7,484 nt of DNA from Psychrobacter sp. (GCA_029256865.1 JARIEH010000043.1:1-7484), one strand, 5' to 3'; numbered from the stretch's first letter, positions 1-7,012 are shown. Notes: generated by a model not told the origin, from the sequence alone. A program made the numbers and translations.

Positions 1-1
1 C

Positions 2-253
2 GATGCTATCGCCAGTCAACAGGTGAAGAAAAGCTTAGATCTGATCAAAAAAGATCGAACCGTTATTATGGTGTCGCATAATATTGCGCAAATTATCGAC
101 GCCGATGATTTGGTAGTAATAGAAAACGGCCAAGTGGTAGAGACTGGTACCCATGAAGAGCTTTACGATAAAGGTGGCAAGTATTACGAGATATTCAGCG
201 CCATGTCGGATAGCTTGAATTTGGATAAAATCAGCCACACCATCAATGGTTGA
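2..253 (+). CDS. ABC exporter ATP-binding domain, C-terminal fragment (5' end outside window)
   Basis: The frame is open from the window edge to a TGA at 251-253, giving 83 residues of a protein that starts upstream. The fragment opens at the Asp that ends the D-loop (usual SALD position, residue 1). It then has the helix leading to RTVIMVSHN, whose His26 is the H-loop (switch) histidine that contacts ATP gamma-phosphate. The downstream stretch DDLVVIENGQVVETGTHEEL is the standard end of an exporter-type nucleotide-binding domain, followed by GGKYYEIF. This pattern is typical of ABC transporters with a membrane domain fused N-terminally, as in the MsbA and multidrug or lipid exporter families, but the membrane part and any substrate clue lie outside the window. 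Walker A, the signature motif and Walker B are also outside. A GTG at 23 is an internal Val, not a start. No clear terminator follows the stop codon. Confidence 0.9.
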   Translation, partial: DAIASQQVKKSLDLIKKDRTVIMVSHNIAQIIDADDLVVIENGQVVETGTHEELYDKGGKYYEIFSAMSDSLNLDKISHTING

Positions 254-334
254 TTAAATAGCCCCTGATCTTAGAATGAGCGCCTAAATAGTCATAAACG
301 CATGATTTATAAAATAAATAACTCTGATTAGTGG

Positions 335-362
335 TTGCTAATTGCACTCAGCAGAGTAAAAT
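335..362 (+). promoter_or_regulatory. Predicted sigma-70 promoter of the phasin-like gene
   Basis: TTGCTA at 335-340 (four of six matches to the -35 consensus) is separated by 16 bp from TAAAAT at 357-362 (five of six matches to -10). Transcription would begin near 369, giving a leader of about 26 nt before the ATG at 395. If correct, this rules out the in-frame TTG at 335 as a start codon, because it would lie upstream of the transcript. It is a prediction by eye. Confidence 0.45.
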
Positions 363-394
363 GCTTTTTTATTTATACTAACAATGAGACACGC

Positions 395-829
395 ATGATT
401 GATTTTTCAGCACCGAGCTTTTTATTGCCTACCACACTACCTACGCTCTCAGCACCTGCCTTGAGGCTTCAACAAAAAGCTTTAGAAATGTGTTTGTCTA
501 TTCCACAAGTGATGGCTACTCGTATCTGGAAAATTGCTACCTCGCCTATGGATTCTGCTGCGCAGCAAAAAGAGATACACACCATGGTCGCTGAAAAAGA
601 AAAGGCATTCCTTCAATCTGTTAGTGATATTCACTCACAAATCATAGCGTCGCAGATCGCCTTAGGCAAACAATGGATGAATGATTGGCAGCGTCTCATA
701 CTAGGCAATCATAATGCCTTTAATGACTATGGCCTACACATTGATATCGAAGCGACCAAAATTATGGACAAAGGCATTAGCCCTTATGCCAAAACAGTAG
801 AAGCCAATAAAGAGCGTCTAGTCAATTAA
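395..829 (+). CDS. Phasin-like protein (phasin_2-type, PHA granule-associated family)
   Basis: This encodes a 144-residue soluble protein with no signal peptide or membrane helix. After a Pro/Leu-rich N-terminus (SFLLPTTLPTL) come amphipathic helices. Residues 28-48 (KALEMCLSIPQVMATRIWKIA) and 61-90, containing MVAEKEKAF and many Gln/Ala/Ser, resemble the short phasin family that coats polyhydroxyalkanoate granules. The C-terminal ISPYAKTVEANKERL resembles the P...R..ANA.RL ending common in that family. Phasins bind granule surfaces and control granule size. That role here is inferred from pattern resemblance only, and no PHA synthase or depolymerase gene is in view. The ATG at 395 is chosen because the predicted promoter ends at 362. 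An in-frame TTG at 335 would lie inside it. The Shine-Dalgarno is weak (GAGA near 385). The gene stands alone between its own promoter and a terminator. Alternatively it is an unrelated helical protein. Confidence 0.6.
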   Translation: MIDFSAPSFLLPTTLPTLSAPALRLQQKALEMCLSIPQVMATRIWKIATSPMDSAAQQKEIHTMVAEKEKAFLQSVSDIHSQIIASQIALGKQWMNDWQRLILGNHNAFNDYGLHIDIEATKIMDKGISPYAKTVEANKERLVN

Positions 830-887
830 TCATACTCTTTATTAAAACCCTTCATTTTTTAACCATTTAAAGGGTGATACAGGCATT

Positions 888-930
888 AAAAGGATTAAGA
901 AAGATCATCTTTCTTAATCCTTTTTTCTTT
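888..930 (+). terminator. Rho-independent terminator after the phasin-like gene
   Basis: A perfect 18-bp inverted repeat has arms at 888-905 and 907-924 around a single central base, with core AAGGATTAAGAAAGAT. It is followed by a T-rich tract (TTTTTTCTTT, 921-930). It lies 59 nt after the phasin-like stop codon. The left arm begins with AAAA, so the structure could also stop transcription in the reverse direction. A weaker stem, ACCCTT (847-852) with AAGGGT (870-875), precedes it. Confidence 0.85.
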
Positions 931-944
931 AATAAATGGACTAC

Positions 945-953
945 TGTTATAAT
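945..953 (+). promoter_or_regulatory. Extended -10 promoter of the acetyltransferase gene
   Basis: TGTTATAAT at 945-953 is a perfect extended -10 element (TGn followed by the consensus TATAAT at 948-953). No good -35 hexamer lies 16-18 bp upstream, as that position falls in the T-tract of the preceding terminator, but extended -10 promoters tolerate this. Transcription would start near 960, leaving a leader of roughly 42 nt before the ATG at 1002. The direct adjoining of terminator and promoter insulates this gene from the one upstream. Confidence 0.6.
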
Positions 954-1001
954 TGCAAAAAATCATATCAAATCCATTTAAGGCATTAAGAAGCCCTCAT
1001 T

Positions 1002-1610
1002 ATGACCTGTGAATTTTCAATCAAAACCTTTGATGAGCTGACCTCAGTTGATCTCTACCATATTCTAAAAGCACGCTCACAAGTATTCGTCGTTGAACAA
1101 CACTGTGCTTATCAAGACATGGATGAGGTGGATTTTGACTGCTTACATCTGATTGCTCATAAAAATGAAGCGCTGGTTGGCTACTGTCGCATCATTGCGC
1201 CTGAATTTAACCCCAAAAAGTCTTTAGAAAACCCACCACATTCCATGCCTGCCATCGGTAGAGTGCTAGTATTAAGTGATCATCGAGGTCATGGTCTGGC
1301 CCGGCAGATTATGACGCATGCGATCAAATATTGTCGAAAGAAATACGGCAAAAAGCCTATCATTATCTCAGCACAGACATACTTGCTTAGCTTTTATCAA
1401 TCCTTAGGGTTCATCCCTGAAGGGAATTATTATCTTGAGGATAACATCGAACATGTCGTCATGGTTTTACCGATACTTAAAAAGGTCAAAGTAAAGAAGC
1501 AAAGAGTCGCTGGCTCAGAAGGGTCTGGCTTCGTGACTAAATTTTTGAGTTTTCTGCTTTTGGTGTTGGGGCTGATGTTTATCGCAGGTTTGGTTTATTT
1601 AATGACTTAA
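1002..1610 (+). CDS. ElaA-like GNAT N-acetyltransferase with a C-terminal transmembrane helix
   Basis: This 202-residue protein has residues 1-157 matching the ElaA family of GNAT acyltransferases. LKARSQVFVVEQHCAYQDMD (22-41) is the family hallmark. IGRVLVLSDHRGHGLARQIM (85-104) is the acetyl-CoA-binding motif A with the R-G-H-G-L-A pyrophosphate loop. SAQTYLLSFYQSLGFIPEG (123-141) is the motif B region. The family transfers an acetyl group from acetyl-CoA to an amine, and the substrate of ElaA is not established. Typical members end near residue 150-155. This one continues with a basic linker (KKVKVKKQR, 160-168), a Gly/Ser stretch and one hydrophobic helix (about 181-200) ending two residues before the stop. 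That looks like a tail anchor placing the enzyme on the inner face of the cytoplasmic membrane. The ATG follows a purine-rich TAAGAAG. No terminator separates it from prpD, so readthrough is possible. Confidence 0.85.
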   Translation: MTCEFSIKTFDELTSVDLYHILKARSQVFVVEQHCAYQDMDEVDFDCLHLIAHKNEALVGYCRIIAPEFNPKKSLENPPHSMPAIGRVLVLSDHRGHGLARQIMTHAIKYCRKKYGKKPIIISAQTYLLSFYQSLGFIPEGNYYLEDNIEHVVMVLPILKKVKVKKQRVAGSEGSGFVTKFLSFLLLVLGLMFIAGLVYLMT

Positions 1611-1761
1611 GCAGCGGTTTACTTTCATGAGATGATTGATGAGCCCATAACAAGAAACGAATTTAAAATCAAGCTGCTTCATCATGACATAAAGCACAAA
1701 ATCTTCTTACACTAAGTCACTGTTGTTCCATATTGAGTATGCTATTTTTAGTGATGAAGCA
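1609..1761 (+). repeat. Two overlapping inverted repeats in the prpD leader
   Basis: TGCTTCATCA at 1675-1684 is perfectly complementary to TGATGAAGCA at 1752-1761 (10 bp, 67-nt loop). The same left arm overlaps GCTGCTT at 1673-1679, which is complementary to AAGCAGC at 1609-1615, spanning the acetyltransferase stop codon. The two pairings share 1675-1679 and so cannot form together. The second pairing ends 17 nt before the prpD Shine-Dalgarno. No T-tract follows either. I found no convincing promoter in this 185-bp gap. Confidence 0.35.
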
Positions 1762-1795
1762 CTCAAATGTTTGACTCAAGGAAGAGGTAATCACT

Positions 1796-3298
1796 ATGTC
1801 CAATGTCGAAAGCAATGTCCGTCCAGAATATGACGATGAAATTCAAAAAATTGCCGATTATGTTCTCAATTATTCTATTGATGACGATTCTTCAAATAGC
1901 GCGGATGCTTGGAATACCGCGCGCTACTGCCTAATGGATACGCTTGGTTGCGGTTTACTGGCATTGCGCTTCCCTGAATGCACTAAGCACCTAGGGCCCG
2001 ATTGTGCTGATCAGATTACGCCTAACGGTGCGCGCGTTCCTGGAACCTCCCATAGATTAGACCCTATTAAAGCTGCATTTGATATAGGTTGTATGGTGCG
2101 CTGGCTTGATTATAATGATACTTGGCTTGCTGCGGAATGGGGGCATCCTTCGGATAACTTAGGGGGTATTTTAGCGGTCGCAGATTATATTAGTCAAAAA
2201 AATGTCAGTCAAGGTCGCCCCGCACTCACCATGAGGGAGGTGCTTGAGGCCATGATTATGGCGCATGAGATTCAGGGTGTGATGGCACTTGAGAATTCAT
2301 TTAATCGAGTGGGTTTGGATCATGTATTCTTAGTGAAACTAGCCTCAACTGCGGTTGTCGCTAAATTGTATCAGTTACCACGCGAGCGTATCATGGCGGC
2401 TATCTCACAAGCACTTGTCGATGGTCAAGCGCTACGCACCTATCGTCATGCGCCCAATGCTGGTAGCCGTAAATCATGGGCGGCTGGTGACGCAACCAGT
2501 CGTGCCGTACGCTTGGTAGATATCACTCGTCGCGGCGAGATGGGAATACCTGGTGCGTTAACCGCCCCGCAGTGGGGTTTTTATGATGTATTGTTTAGCC
2601 ATACCAATAAAGACTTGGTACTCAAACCTGAAGACGAGCGCCACTTTACTTTTCAGCGTGAGTTTGGCAGTTATGTGATGGAAAACATCTTATTTAAGTT
2701 AAGTTTTCCTGCCGAGTTTCATGCACAAACCGCCTGTGAGGCAGCTGTCATTTTGCATCCACGCATCGAAGACAGAATCGATGATATTGAGAGAATTGTA
2801 CTGACCACCCATGAATCAGCGATTCGTATCATCTCAAAAGAAGGCGCCCTTGCCAATCCTGCCGACCGTGATCATTGCCTACAATATATGGTCGCGGTTC
2901 CTCTACTGACGGGCGACCTCATGGCAGAAAACTATGAAGATGATTATCATGAACAGCATCATATAATGATTGATGGTTTACGCCGTAAGATGGTTGTGGA
3001 AGAAGACCCGAGTTACTCAAAAGATTATCATGATCCAAGCAAGCGCTCTATTGCCAATGCCATCCAAGTTTTCTTTAAAGACGGTACCAGCACTGACAAA
3101 GTTGCCGTTGAATACCCCCTTGGCCACAAACGCCGCCGCGAAGAAGGCATTCCTATCTTAGAAGCGAAGTTTCAGGCCAGTCTTGCGACCCGCTTTGTTG
3201 AGAGTCGTTGTGCAGAGATCATCGAGTTGTGCGAGGATCAAGCTCAACTAGAGCAAACGCCAGTCAATGAGTTTATGGACTTGTTTGTTATTAATTAG
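1796..3298 (+). CDS. prpD: 2-methylcitrate dehydratase PrpD
   Basis: This 500-residue protein of the MmgE/PrpD family is close to the usual length of bacterial PrpD (about 480-500). PrpD dehydrates 2-methylcitrate to 2-methyl-cis-aconitate in the methylcitrate cycle, which turns propionyl-CoA into pyruvate and succinate in the cytoplasm. Family marks include [13 protein letters not shown] (42-54), the conserved active-site segment [19 protein letters not shown] (103-121), [12 protein letters not shown] (176-187), [14 protein letters not shown] (225-238) and the C-terminal [14 protein letters not shown]. The gene looks intact. The ATG is supported by a strong Shine-Dalgarno, AAGGAAGAGG, at 1778-1787. 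Methylcitrate genes usually cluster (prpB, prpC, acnD/prpF or prpD). Here the upstream neighbour is an acetyltransferase and the downstream one a convergent dehydrogenase, so prpD is solitary in this window. Related decarboxylases share the fold, but the PrpD-subfamily match is strong. Confidence 0.95.
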   Translation: MSNVESNVRPEYDDEIQKIADYVLNYSIDDDSSNSADAWNTARYCLMDTLGCGLLALRFPECTKHLGPDCADQITPNGARVPGTSHRLDPIKAAFDIGCMVRWLDYNDTWLAAEWGHPSDNLGGILAVADYISQKNVSQGRPALTMREVLEAMIMAHEIQGVMALENSFNRVGLDHVFLVKLASTAVVAKLYQLPRERIMAAISQALVDGQALRTYRHAPNAGSRKSWAAGDATSRAVRLVDITRRGEMGIPGALTAPQWGFYDVLFSHTNKDLVLKPEDERHFTFQREFGSYVMENILFKLSFPAEFHAQTACEAAVILHPRIEDRIDDIERIVLTTHESAIRIISKEGALANPADRDHCLQYMVAVPLLTGDLMAENYEDDYHEQHHIMIDGLRRKMVVEEDPSYSKDYHDPSKRSIANAIQVFFKDGTSTDKVAVEYPLGHKRRREEGIPILEAKFQASLATRFVESRCAEIIELCEDQAQLEQTPVNEFMDLFVIN

Positions 3299-3334
3299 GT
3301 AGTGATTGACTGCGTTTTTTGAATCGAACCTCTA

Positions 3335-3387
3335 TAAACCAAAACGGTGTGTCACTGATTTAATCAGTGACACACCGTTTTGGTTTA
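3335..3387. terminator. Bidirectional terminator: 53-bp near-perfect palindrome
   Basis: Arms of 26 bp at 3335-3360 and 3362-3387 are perfectly complementary around one central T at 3361. The GC-richer core GGTGTGTCACTGATT is flanked on each side by a U-rich stretch in the relevant transcript (GTTTTGGTTTA in both directions). It sits 36 bp after the prpD stop codon and 25 bp after the stop codon of the convergent dehydrogenase, the right place to end both transcripts. Confidence 0.85.
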
Positions 3388-3412
3388 AGCAGTTACTTTT
3401 TCGAGCGCTACC

Positions 3413-4174
3413 CTACCACGGGATTGACTCTCCTGCCCAATCGACGAAACGTCCAGATTGAGCCGCACTCATACCTGAGAGCACCTCTAGTAGACACTCT
3501 GCGCTATAGGCTGGTGAAAATAACTGCCCATCCGCAACATTGCCTTGAAACGGGGCCGACAGCTGCGTGTTGACCGTACCTGGTTGCATCACCACTATGC
3601 ACACGTCTTTGAGTGAGCGCGCCCATTCTATACTGAGATTTTTCATGCCCATATTCAGCGCCGCCTTGCTCATCCGATAACTATACCAACCACCAAGTTG
3701 GTTATCACTGATACTGCCCACACGGGCTGATATGGTCGCAAAGATCGCAGGCTTGTCAGCGCTGCGTGTTGCTTTTGCAAGCAGTGGCTTGATATGCTTG
3801 GCGATGAGTAATCCTGCCAACGCATTGATTTGCATATTTTGTAAGAAAAAATCTGTTTCAACCTGCCGCAGTGCCTTCTCTGGTTGCGCAGATTCAGTAT
3901 GTAGTAGTCCGACACAATTAATGACCCAATCAAGATGTGGGCTTTGCTGTTTAATATTCTCGGCAGCTTGTTTGATGCTCCCCTCATCGCTCACATCCAT
4001 CTGCAGCCAACACAGATTGTCTGCCTCAAAATTCGGCACGCTTCTATGATAAGTGGCAAATACCCGAATGCGGGTATTATCTGGCTCATTAGCCGTTGCT
4101 TGCACCAGCTGCTGAACCATGGCCTGACCAATACCACCAGTCCCACCGATGATAAGATAGATTTTATTATCCAT
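3413..4174 (-). CDS. Short-chain dehydrogenase/reductase, CsgA (C-factor)-like
   Basis: This 253-residue single-domain Rossmann enzyme is a standard SDR length. The N-terminal IIGGTGGIGQA (8-18) is the TGxxxGIG-type dinucleotide-binding loop. MDVSD (59-63) is the adenine-ring contact region, NCVG (86-89) corresponds to the NNAG motif, and Asn117 lies in the helix preceding the catalytic strand. ISARVGSIS (148-156) carries the candidate catalytic Ser (149, or 154), and YSYRMSK (164-170) supplies Tyr166 and Lys170 of the YxxxK pair. PGTVNTQLSAPF (198-209) is the substrate-loop segment. The ARVGSIS...GGWYSYRMSKAALN block is typical of the CsgA/C-factor and sniffer-like SDR group, mostly NAD(P)-dependent carbonyl reductases of undefined substrate. 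The start codon has a strong Shine-Dalgarno, AAGGAAGG (4181-4188 on the minus strand), six bases upstream. It converges on prpD and diverges from the DUF2868 gene. Nothing links its substrate to the methylcitrate cycle. Confidence 0.9.
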   Translation of the reverse strand: MDNKIYLIIGGTGGIGQAMVQQLVQATANEPDNTRIRVFATYHRSVPNFEADNLCWLQMDVSDEGSIKQAAENIKQQSPHLDWVINCVGLLHTESAQPEKALRQVETDFFLQNMQINALAGLLIAKHIKPLLAKATRSADKPAIFATISARVGSISDNQLGGWYSYRMSKAALNMGMKNLSIEWARSLKDVCIVVMQPGTVNTQLSAPFQGNVADGQLFSPAYSAECLLEVLSGMSAAQSGRFVDWAGESIPW

Positions 4175-4235
4175 ATAGCACCTTCCTTTTCATTCTTTTT
4201 GTCTCGCTTTTAGTATGAACGTTACTATTATCTTT

Positions 4236-4244
4236 AACATAGCA
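4236..4244 (-). promoter_or_regulatory. Possible extended -10 element of the dehydrogenase gene
   Basis: On the minus strand TGCTATGTT has the TGn extension followed by TATGTT (four of six matches to -10). The leader would be about 55 nt. No recognisable -35 hexamer lies 17 bp upstream, so this rests on the extension alone. The rest of the 274-bp divergent gap (4175-4448) is A/T-rich, and I found no gene in it and no forward promoter of good quality. Confidence 0.3.
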
Positions 4245-4448
4245 CAGTGTATGTGAAATAATTAGAGACAATTTATTAATAAATAAGCAGTTGCTACGGT
4301 ATGGCTATTGTTTGTTGATGAGGAAATATGCATGGATTAAGTAGGGATAATCCTAAATAATACTATGGTCAAATACGCTACAATACCTCTAATTCACTAT
4401 TTATCTAAATAACTTAATATTTTTTATTGACACGGATATCACCCCATC

Positions 4449-5813
4449 ATGCTATCACCACAAGATCAACTCACTGAACTGGTGCGCTCGCTTGAGACTC
4501 AGCAGCATGTCTTTACGACGGATCCTTTGTTGGTCACTGAGAAAATGCAGACGGAAGATGGTAAGCCTCTGCAAAAGTTGCATCGGCGGGCGTCGCGTAT
4601 AGACAGTAACGGTAATCTGGCGCGGGTACTGGGTACAATCGATGGCCGCATCAAAGGCATTATGGTCATCATGAGCATTGTGTGGTGCGTGTCAGGGTTT
4701 TTAGGATTATTTACCTTATTACAGTCCAATGTTGTGAATTTCTTTTATGTGTTGGTTTGTTTGCTTGGCTTTCATAGCATTATGCTTGGCGGCTGGCTGG
4801 TCATGACCCTGATGAATCAAGGACGTCAGTCTCCCAGTTGGTTTGCCAGCTTTGTCAGTCCAAGCTACTTAATACGAGGTAAAGACGATGTCACCAAGGC
4901 TGCGGTCGATTTATATGAGCGTCAACTGCAGCATAGCGGTATGCGTTGGTATTTAGGTCGGTTTAGTCACCAGTTATGGTTGGCTACCTTGACAGGTATG
5001 ATGTTTGCCATCATCTTTTTGTTGATTGTGCGTCAGTATAGTTTTAGTTGGGAATCAACATTACTCTCAGATCAAGCATTGATTGGCTTAACCAATGTAC
5101 TTGGTTGGCTACCAAGTATGGTTGGTTTTGCTGTGCCAGACAGTACTGCTATCGTACAGAGCCGACTGGTCACGGATGCCATGCCACTCTCTGTCGCACG
5201 GCAATGGGCAAGCTTGTTAATCGGTAGCTTACTTATGTACGGTATTGTCCCCCGAGCGCTGGTGTGGGCGTTTTGTGCGCTGATGTTTCGTCGCAAAAAA
5301 ATGCGTTTGGACATCAAACTGCCCTACTATCAAAAAATTCTGAACTTTTGGCAACGCCAAGTCGTTGATGCTGATGACTTTAAAGCAGCACCTGCTCCAG
5401 TCGCACCAAAAGCGACTGTTAGTACAGGCAAGAAGTTGGTTGCCTTACTTGAATATCCTTCAGAACAGGATAACTGGTGGCAACTCGGTCTCGACGCTAC
5501 GGATGATGCCGTTGAAAACTTTGGCATCGTTGATGATCGTGATGACATGGAGCGTCTTATCACTCACCTTGAGCAGCATCCTGTTCAAGTATTATTAGGT
5601 ATTCATAGTCAGGCATTACCTGATCGCGGTACACTGCGTAAGCTTGACCGTATTGCCCATTCAGCAAAACACGGGCTCATTGTACAGTTGTTAAATAATG
5701 ACCTTTCAGTTAATGAACCTGAGTCTCCTCAAGCAGTTCGTTATCAACAATGGCAAACGGCATTGGCCAATCGTAAGATTGGCTTGGTGGATAGCACTAT
5801 TAATCAATATTAA
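4449..5813 (+). CDS. DUF2868-family inner-membrane protein
   Basis: This 454-residue protein has four likely transmembrane segments: about 70-92, 96-122, 175-195 and 252-280. The N-terminus (1-69) is hydrophilic with LTELVRSLE, as in the family. Residues 97-110 (NFFYVLVCLLGFHS) end the first hairpin. SVARQWASLLIGSLLMYGIVPRA (248-270) followed by basic RRKK and RLDIKLPYY (286-294) is the most characteristic DUF2868 stretch. After a Pro/Ala/Lys-rich linker (312-329) comes a soluble domain of about 120 residues with a strand-like VQVLLGIHSQALPDRGTLRKL (379-399). DUF2868 proteins have no established function. They are typically encoded beside a DUF3482 GTPase, and one begins at 7089 here. The ATG at 4449 has only a weak Shine-Dalgarno (CGGA, 4433-4436), and the next in-frame Met is residue 33. 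No terminator follows, so cotranscription with the hydroxylase gene is plausible. Confidence 0.8.
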   Translation: MLSPQDQLTELVRSLETQQHVFTTDPLLVTEKMQTEDGKPLQKLHRRASRIDSNGNLARVLGTIDGRIKGIMVIMSIVWCVSGFLGLFTLLQSNVVNFFYVLVCLLGFHSIMLGGWLVMTLMNQGRQSPSWFASFVSPSYLIRGKDDVTKAAVDLYERQLQHSGMRWYLGRFSHQLWLATLTGMMFAIIFLLIVRQYSFSWESTLLSDQALIGLTNVLGWLPSMVGFAVPDSTAIVQSRLVTDAMPLSVARQWASLLIGSLLMYGIVPRALVWAFCALMFRRKKMRLDIKLPYYQKILNFWQRQVVDADDFKAAPAPVAPKATVSTGKKLVALLEYPSEQDNWWQLGLDATDDAVENFGIVDDRDDMERLITHLEQHPVQVLLGIHSQALPDRGTLRKLDRIAHSAKHGLIVQLLNNDLSVNEPESPQAVRYQQWQTALANRKIGLVDSTINQY

Positions 5814-5983
5814 TCGCCACTGGCTGCTGAAGACCCTTATTGAATTGAGTGTCGCTTAAAATATCAGTGGTACTGACAAGTGACGCCAGCGTTCATCAAC
5901 AATGCTACTTTTATCAGACGTCAGGATTATATTAAAGAGTTAAGAAGCACTACATAATAATGATACAGTAGGATGTTAGAGCC

Positions 5984-6961
5984 ATGGCAGATAATAATGG
6001 TGACGGTTTAATAAGTTTCGGTCAGTATGGACAGACCTTAGATGGCTACAAAGAGATGCTCAATCAGAGTGTGTTAGCCATCGCTCCTGAATCATGGCAG
6101 CCCCTGCTGGCAAATATCTTACCGGCACACTGGCAAGAGTGGTTATTACCGCTGGCTGGGGGGCCTTTTTTCTTATTGTTTCTCGCGGAATGGCTTTATC
6201 AATCGAAGCGTGGTGACGCTGGCGGGTTTAGTTGGCGTCGTGCCATGACCAACTTCAGCTTGGGTGGCTCTTATTTGAGCTTTGAGCTGATTATACAAGC
6301 GCTTGTGGTATTGCCTATTTGCTTATGGCTCTATCAGTATCGCTTATTCACCATTGAAGTGACTTTTTTGACGGCGATTCCCATATTTATCGCTGTTGAG
6401 TTCAGTTATTATTGGTTTCATCGTGCCTCACACCGGGTGCAATGGTTCTGGTCAGCGCATGTGGTGCATCATTCAGACGATCATATGAACCTGTCCACTG
6501 CCATGCGCCAGAGTTTATTGTACTCAGTCACAGGATGGTGGTTGTTCTTTGTCCCACTGATGCTACTTGGCGTTCATCCAGTATGGGTGTTTTTCTTTTA
6601 TGCGCTTGATCTTATCTATCAGTTTTTTATCCATACTGAAACCGTCGGAAAACTTCCCAAGTGGGTTGAGTATGTCTTTGATACACCGTCCAATCATCGT
6701 GTTCATCATGGCACCAATGGTGACTATATTGACCAAAACTACGGCGGCGTGCTCATTATTTTTGATCGTTGGTTTGGCACTTATGTAGCAGAAGACCCTA
6801 CCAATAACCCAGTTCAGTATGGAGCGGTTGGCGAAACCAGTCATGATAATATTTTCAGCTTAATATTTTCGGTATTTTATCGTATGTGGCATCGCTTTTT
6901 TCGTGCCAAAGGTTTGAAGAAAAAACTCAGAGTATTGTTTCGTCCACCGAGTGCTGTCTAA
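5984..6961 (+). CDS. Sterol desaturase/fatty acid hydroxylase family protein, AGMO-like
   Basis: This 325-residue integral membrane protein of the di-iron fatty acid hydroxylase superfamily has hydrophobic segments near 53-72, 96-117, 122-140, 178-198 and 199-217. The metal-binding histidines follow the family pattern: H146xxxH150 (WFHRASHR), H159xxH162H163 (AHVVHHSDDHMN), His217 in FFIHTE, and H238xxH241H242 (NHRVHHGTN). The blocks NLSTAMRQS (169-177), YQFFIHTE (212-219) and NYGGVLIIFDRWFGTY (252-267) closely recall animal alkylglycerol monooxygenase, so an O2-dependent hydroxylation of a lipid chain in the cytoplasmic membrane is likely; the substrate is unknown. The N-terminus carries an EF-hand-like loop (residues 3-14). 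An in-frame TAG at 5969-5971 rules out a longer protein. The start has a modest Shine-Dalgarno (TAGGA at 5969-5973). It lies 170 bp after the DUF2868 gene and 127 bp before the GTPase gene, all on one strand. Confidence 0.9.
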   Translation: MADNNGDGLISFGQYGQTLDGYKEMLNQSVLAIAPESWQPLLANILPAHWQEWLLPLAGGPFFLLFLAEWLYQSKRGDAGGFSWRRAMTNFSLGGSYLSFELIIQALVVLPICLWLYQYRLFTIEVTFLTAIPIFIAVEFSYYWFHRASHRVQWFWSAHVVHHSDDHMNLSTAMRQSLLYSVTGWWLFFVPLMLLGVHPVWVFFFYALDLIYQFFIHTETVGKLPKWVEYVFDTPSNHRVHHGTNGDYIDQNYGGVLIIFDRWFGTYVAEDPTNNPVQYGAVGETSHDNIFSLIFSVFYRMWHRFFRAKGLKKKLRVLFRPPSAV

Positions 6962-7012
6962 GCCTATTCGGCCCACACAGCTAAAAGTATGTCACCTATA
7001 TTACTTCATGGT

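Noticed and set aside
335..394. In-frame TTG at 335 as the start of the phasin-like protein, adding 20 residues
   Set aside because: It overlaps the predicted -35 hexamer, has no ribosome binding site, and the extra residues (including CFFIYTNN) do not fit the family. The ATG at 395 is better.
3732..4213. Plus-strand open frames opposite the short-chain dehydrogenase
   Set aside because: The minus-strand frame contains every SDR motif and a strong Shine-Dalgarno. The plus-strand frames are Cys/Ser-rich antisense shadows.
4328..4360. Ten-codon ORF (MHGLSRDNPK) preceded by GAGG as a leader peptide
   Set aside because: The spacing from GAGG to the ATG is short, no attenuator hairpin with a T-tract follows, and no codon run suggests amino-acid sensing.
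4427..4432. Consensus TTGACA just before the DUF2868 gene as a -35 element
   Set aside because: A -10 at proper spacing would fall on or after the ATG at 4449, where only a poor hexamer exists. It is probably chance.
5864..5876. Small palindrome TCAGT-GGT-ACTGA after the DUF2868 gene as a terminator
   Set aside because: The stem is only 5 bp and no T-tract follows, so it would not terminate transcription.
5940..5969. TTAAGA with TGATACAGT as a promoter for the hydroxylase
   Set aside because: The implied transcript would start only about 8 nt before the ATG and exclude the ribosome binding site.
6563..6844. Minus-strand open frame of 93 codons inside the hydroxylase gene
   Set aside because: It overlaps the conserved histidine-motif region of a clear gene, has no recognisable family features, and is a shadow frame.
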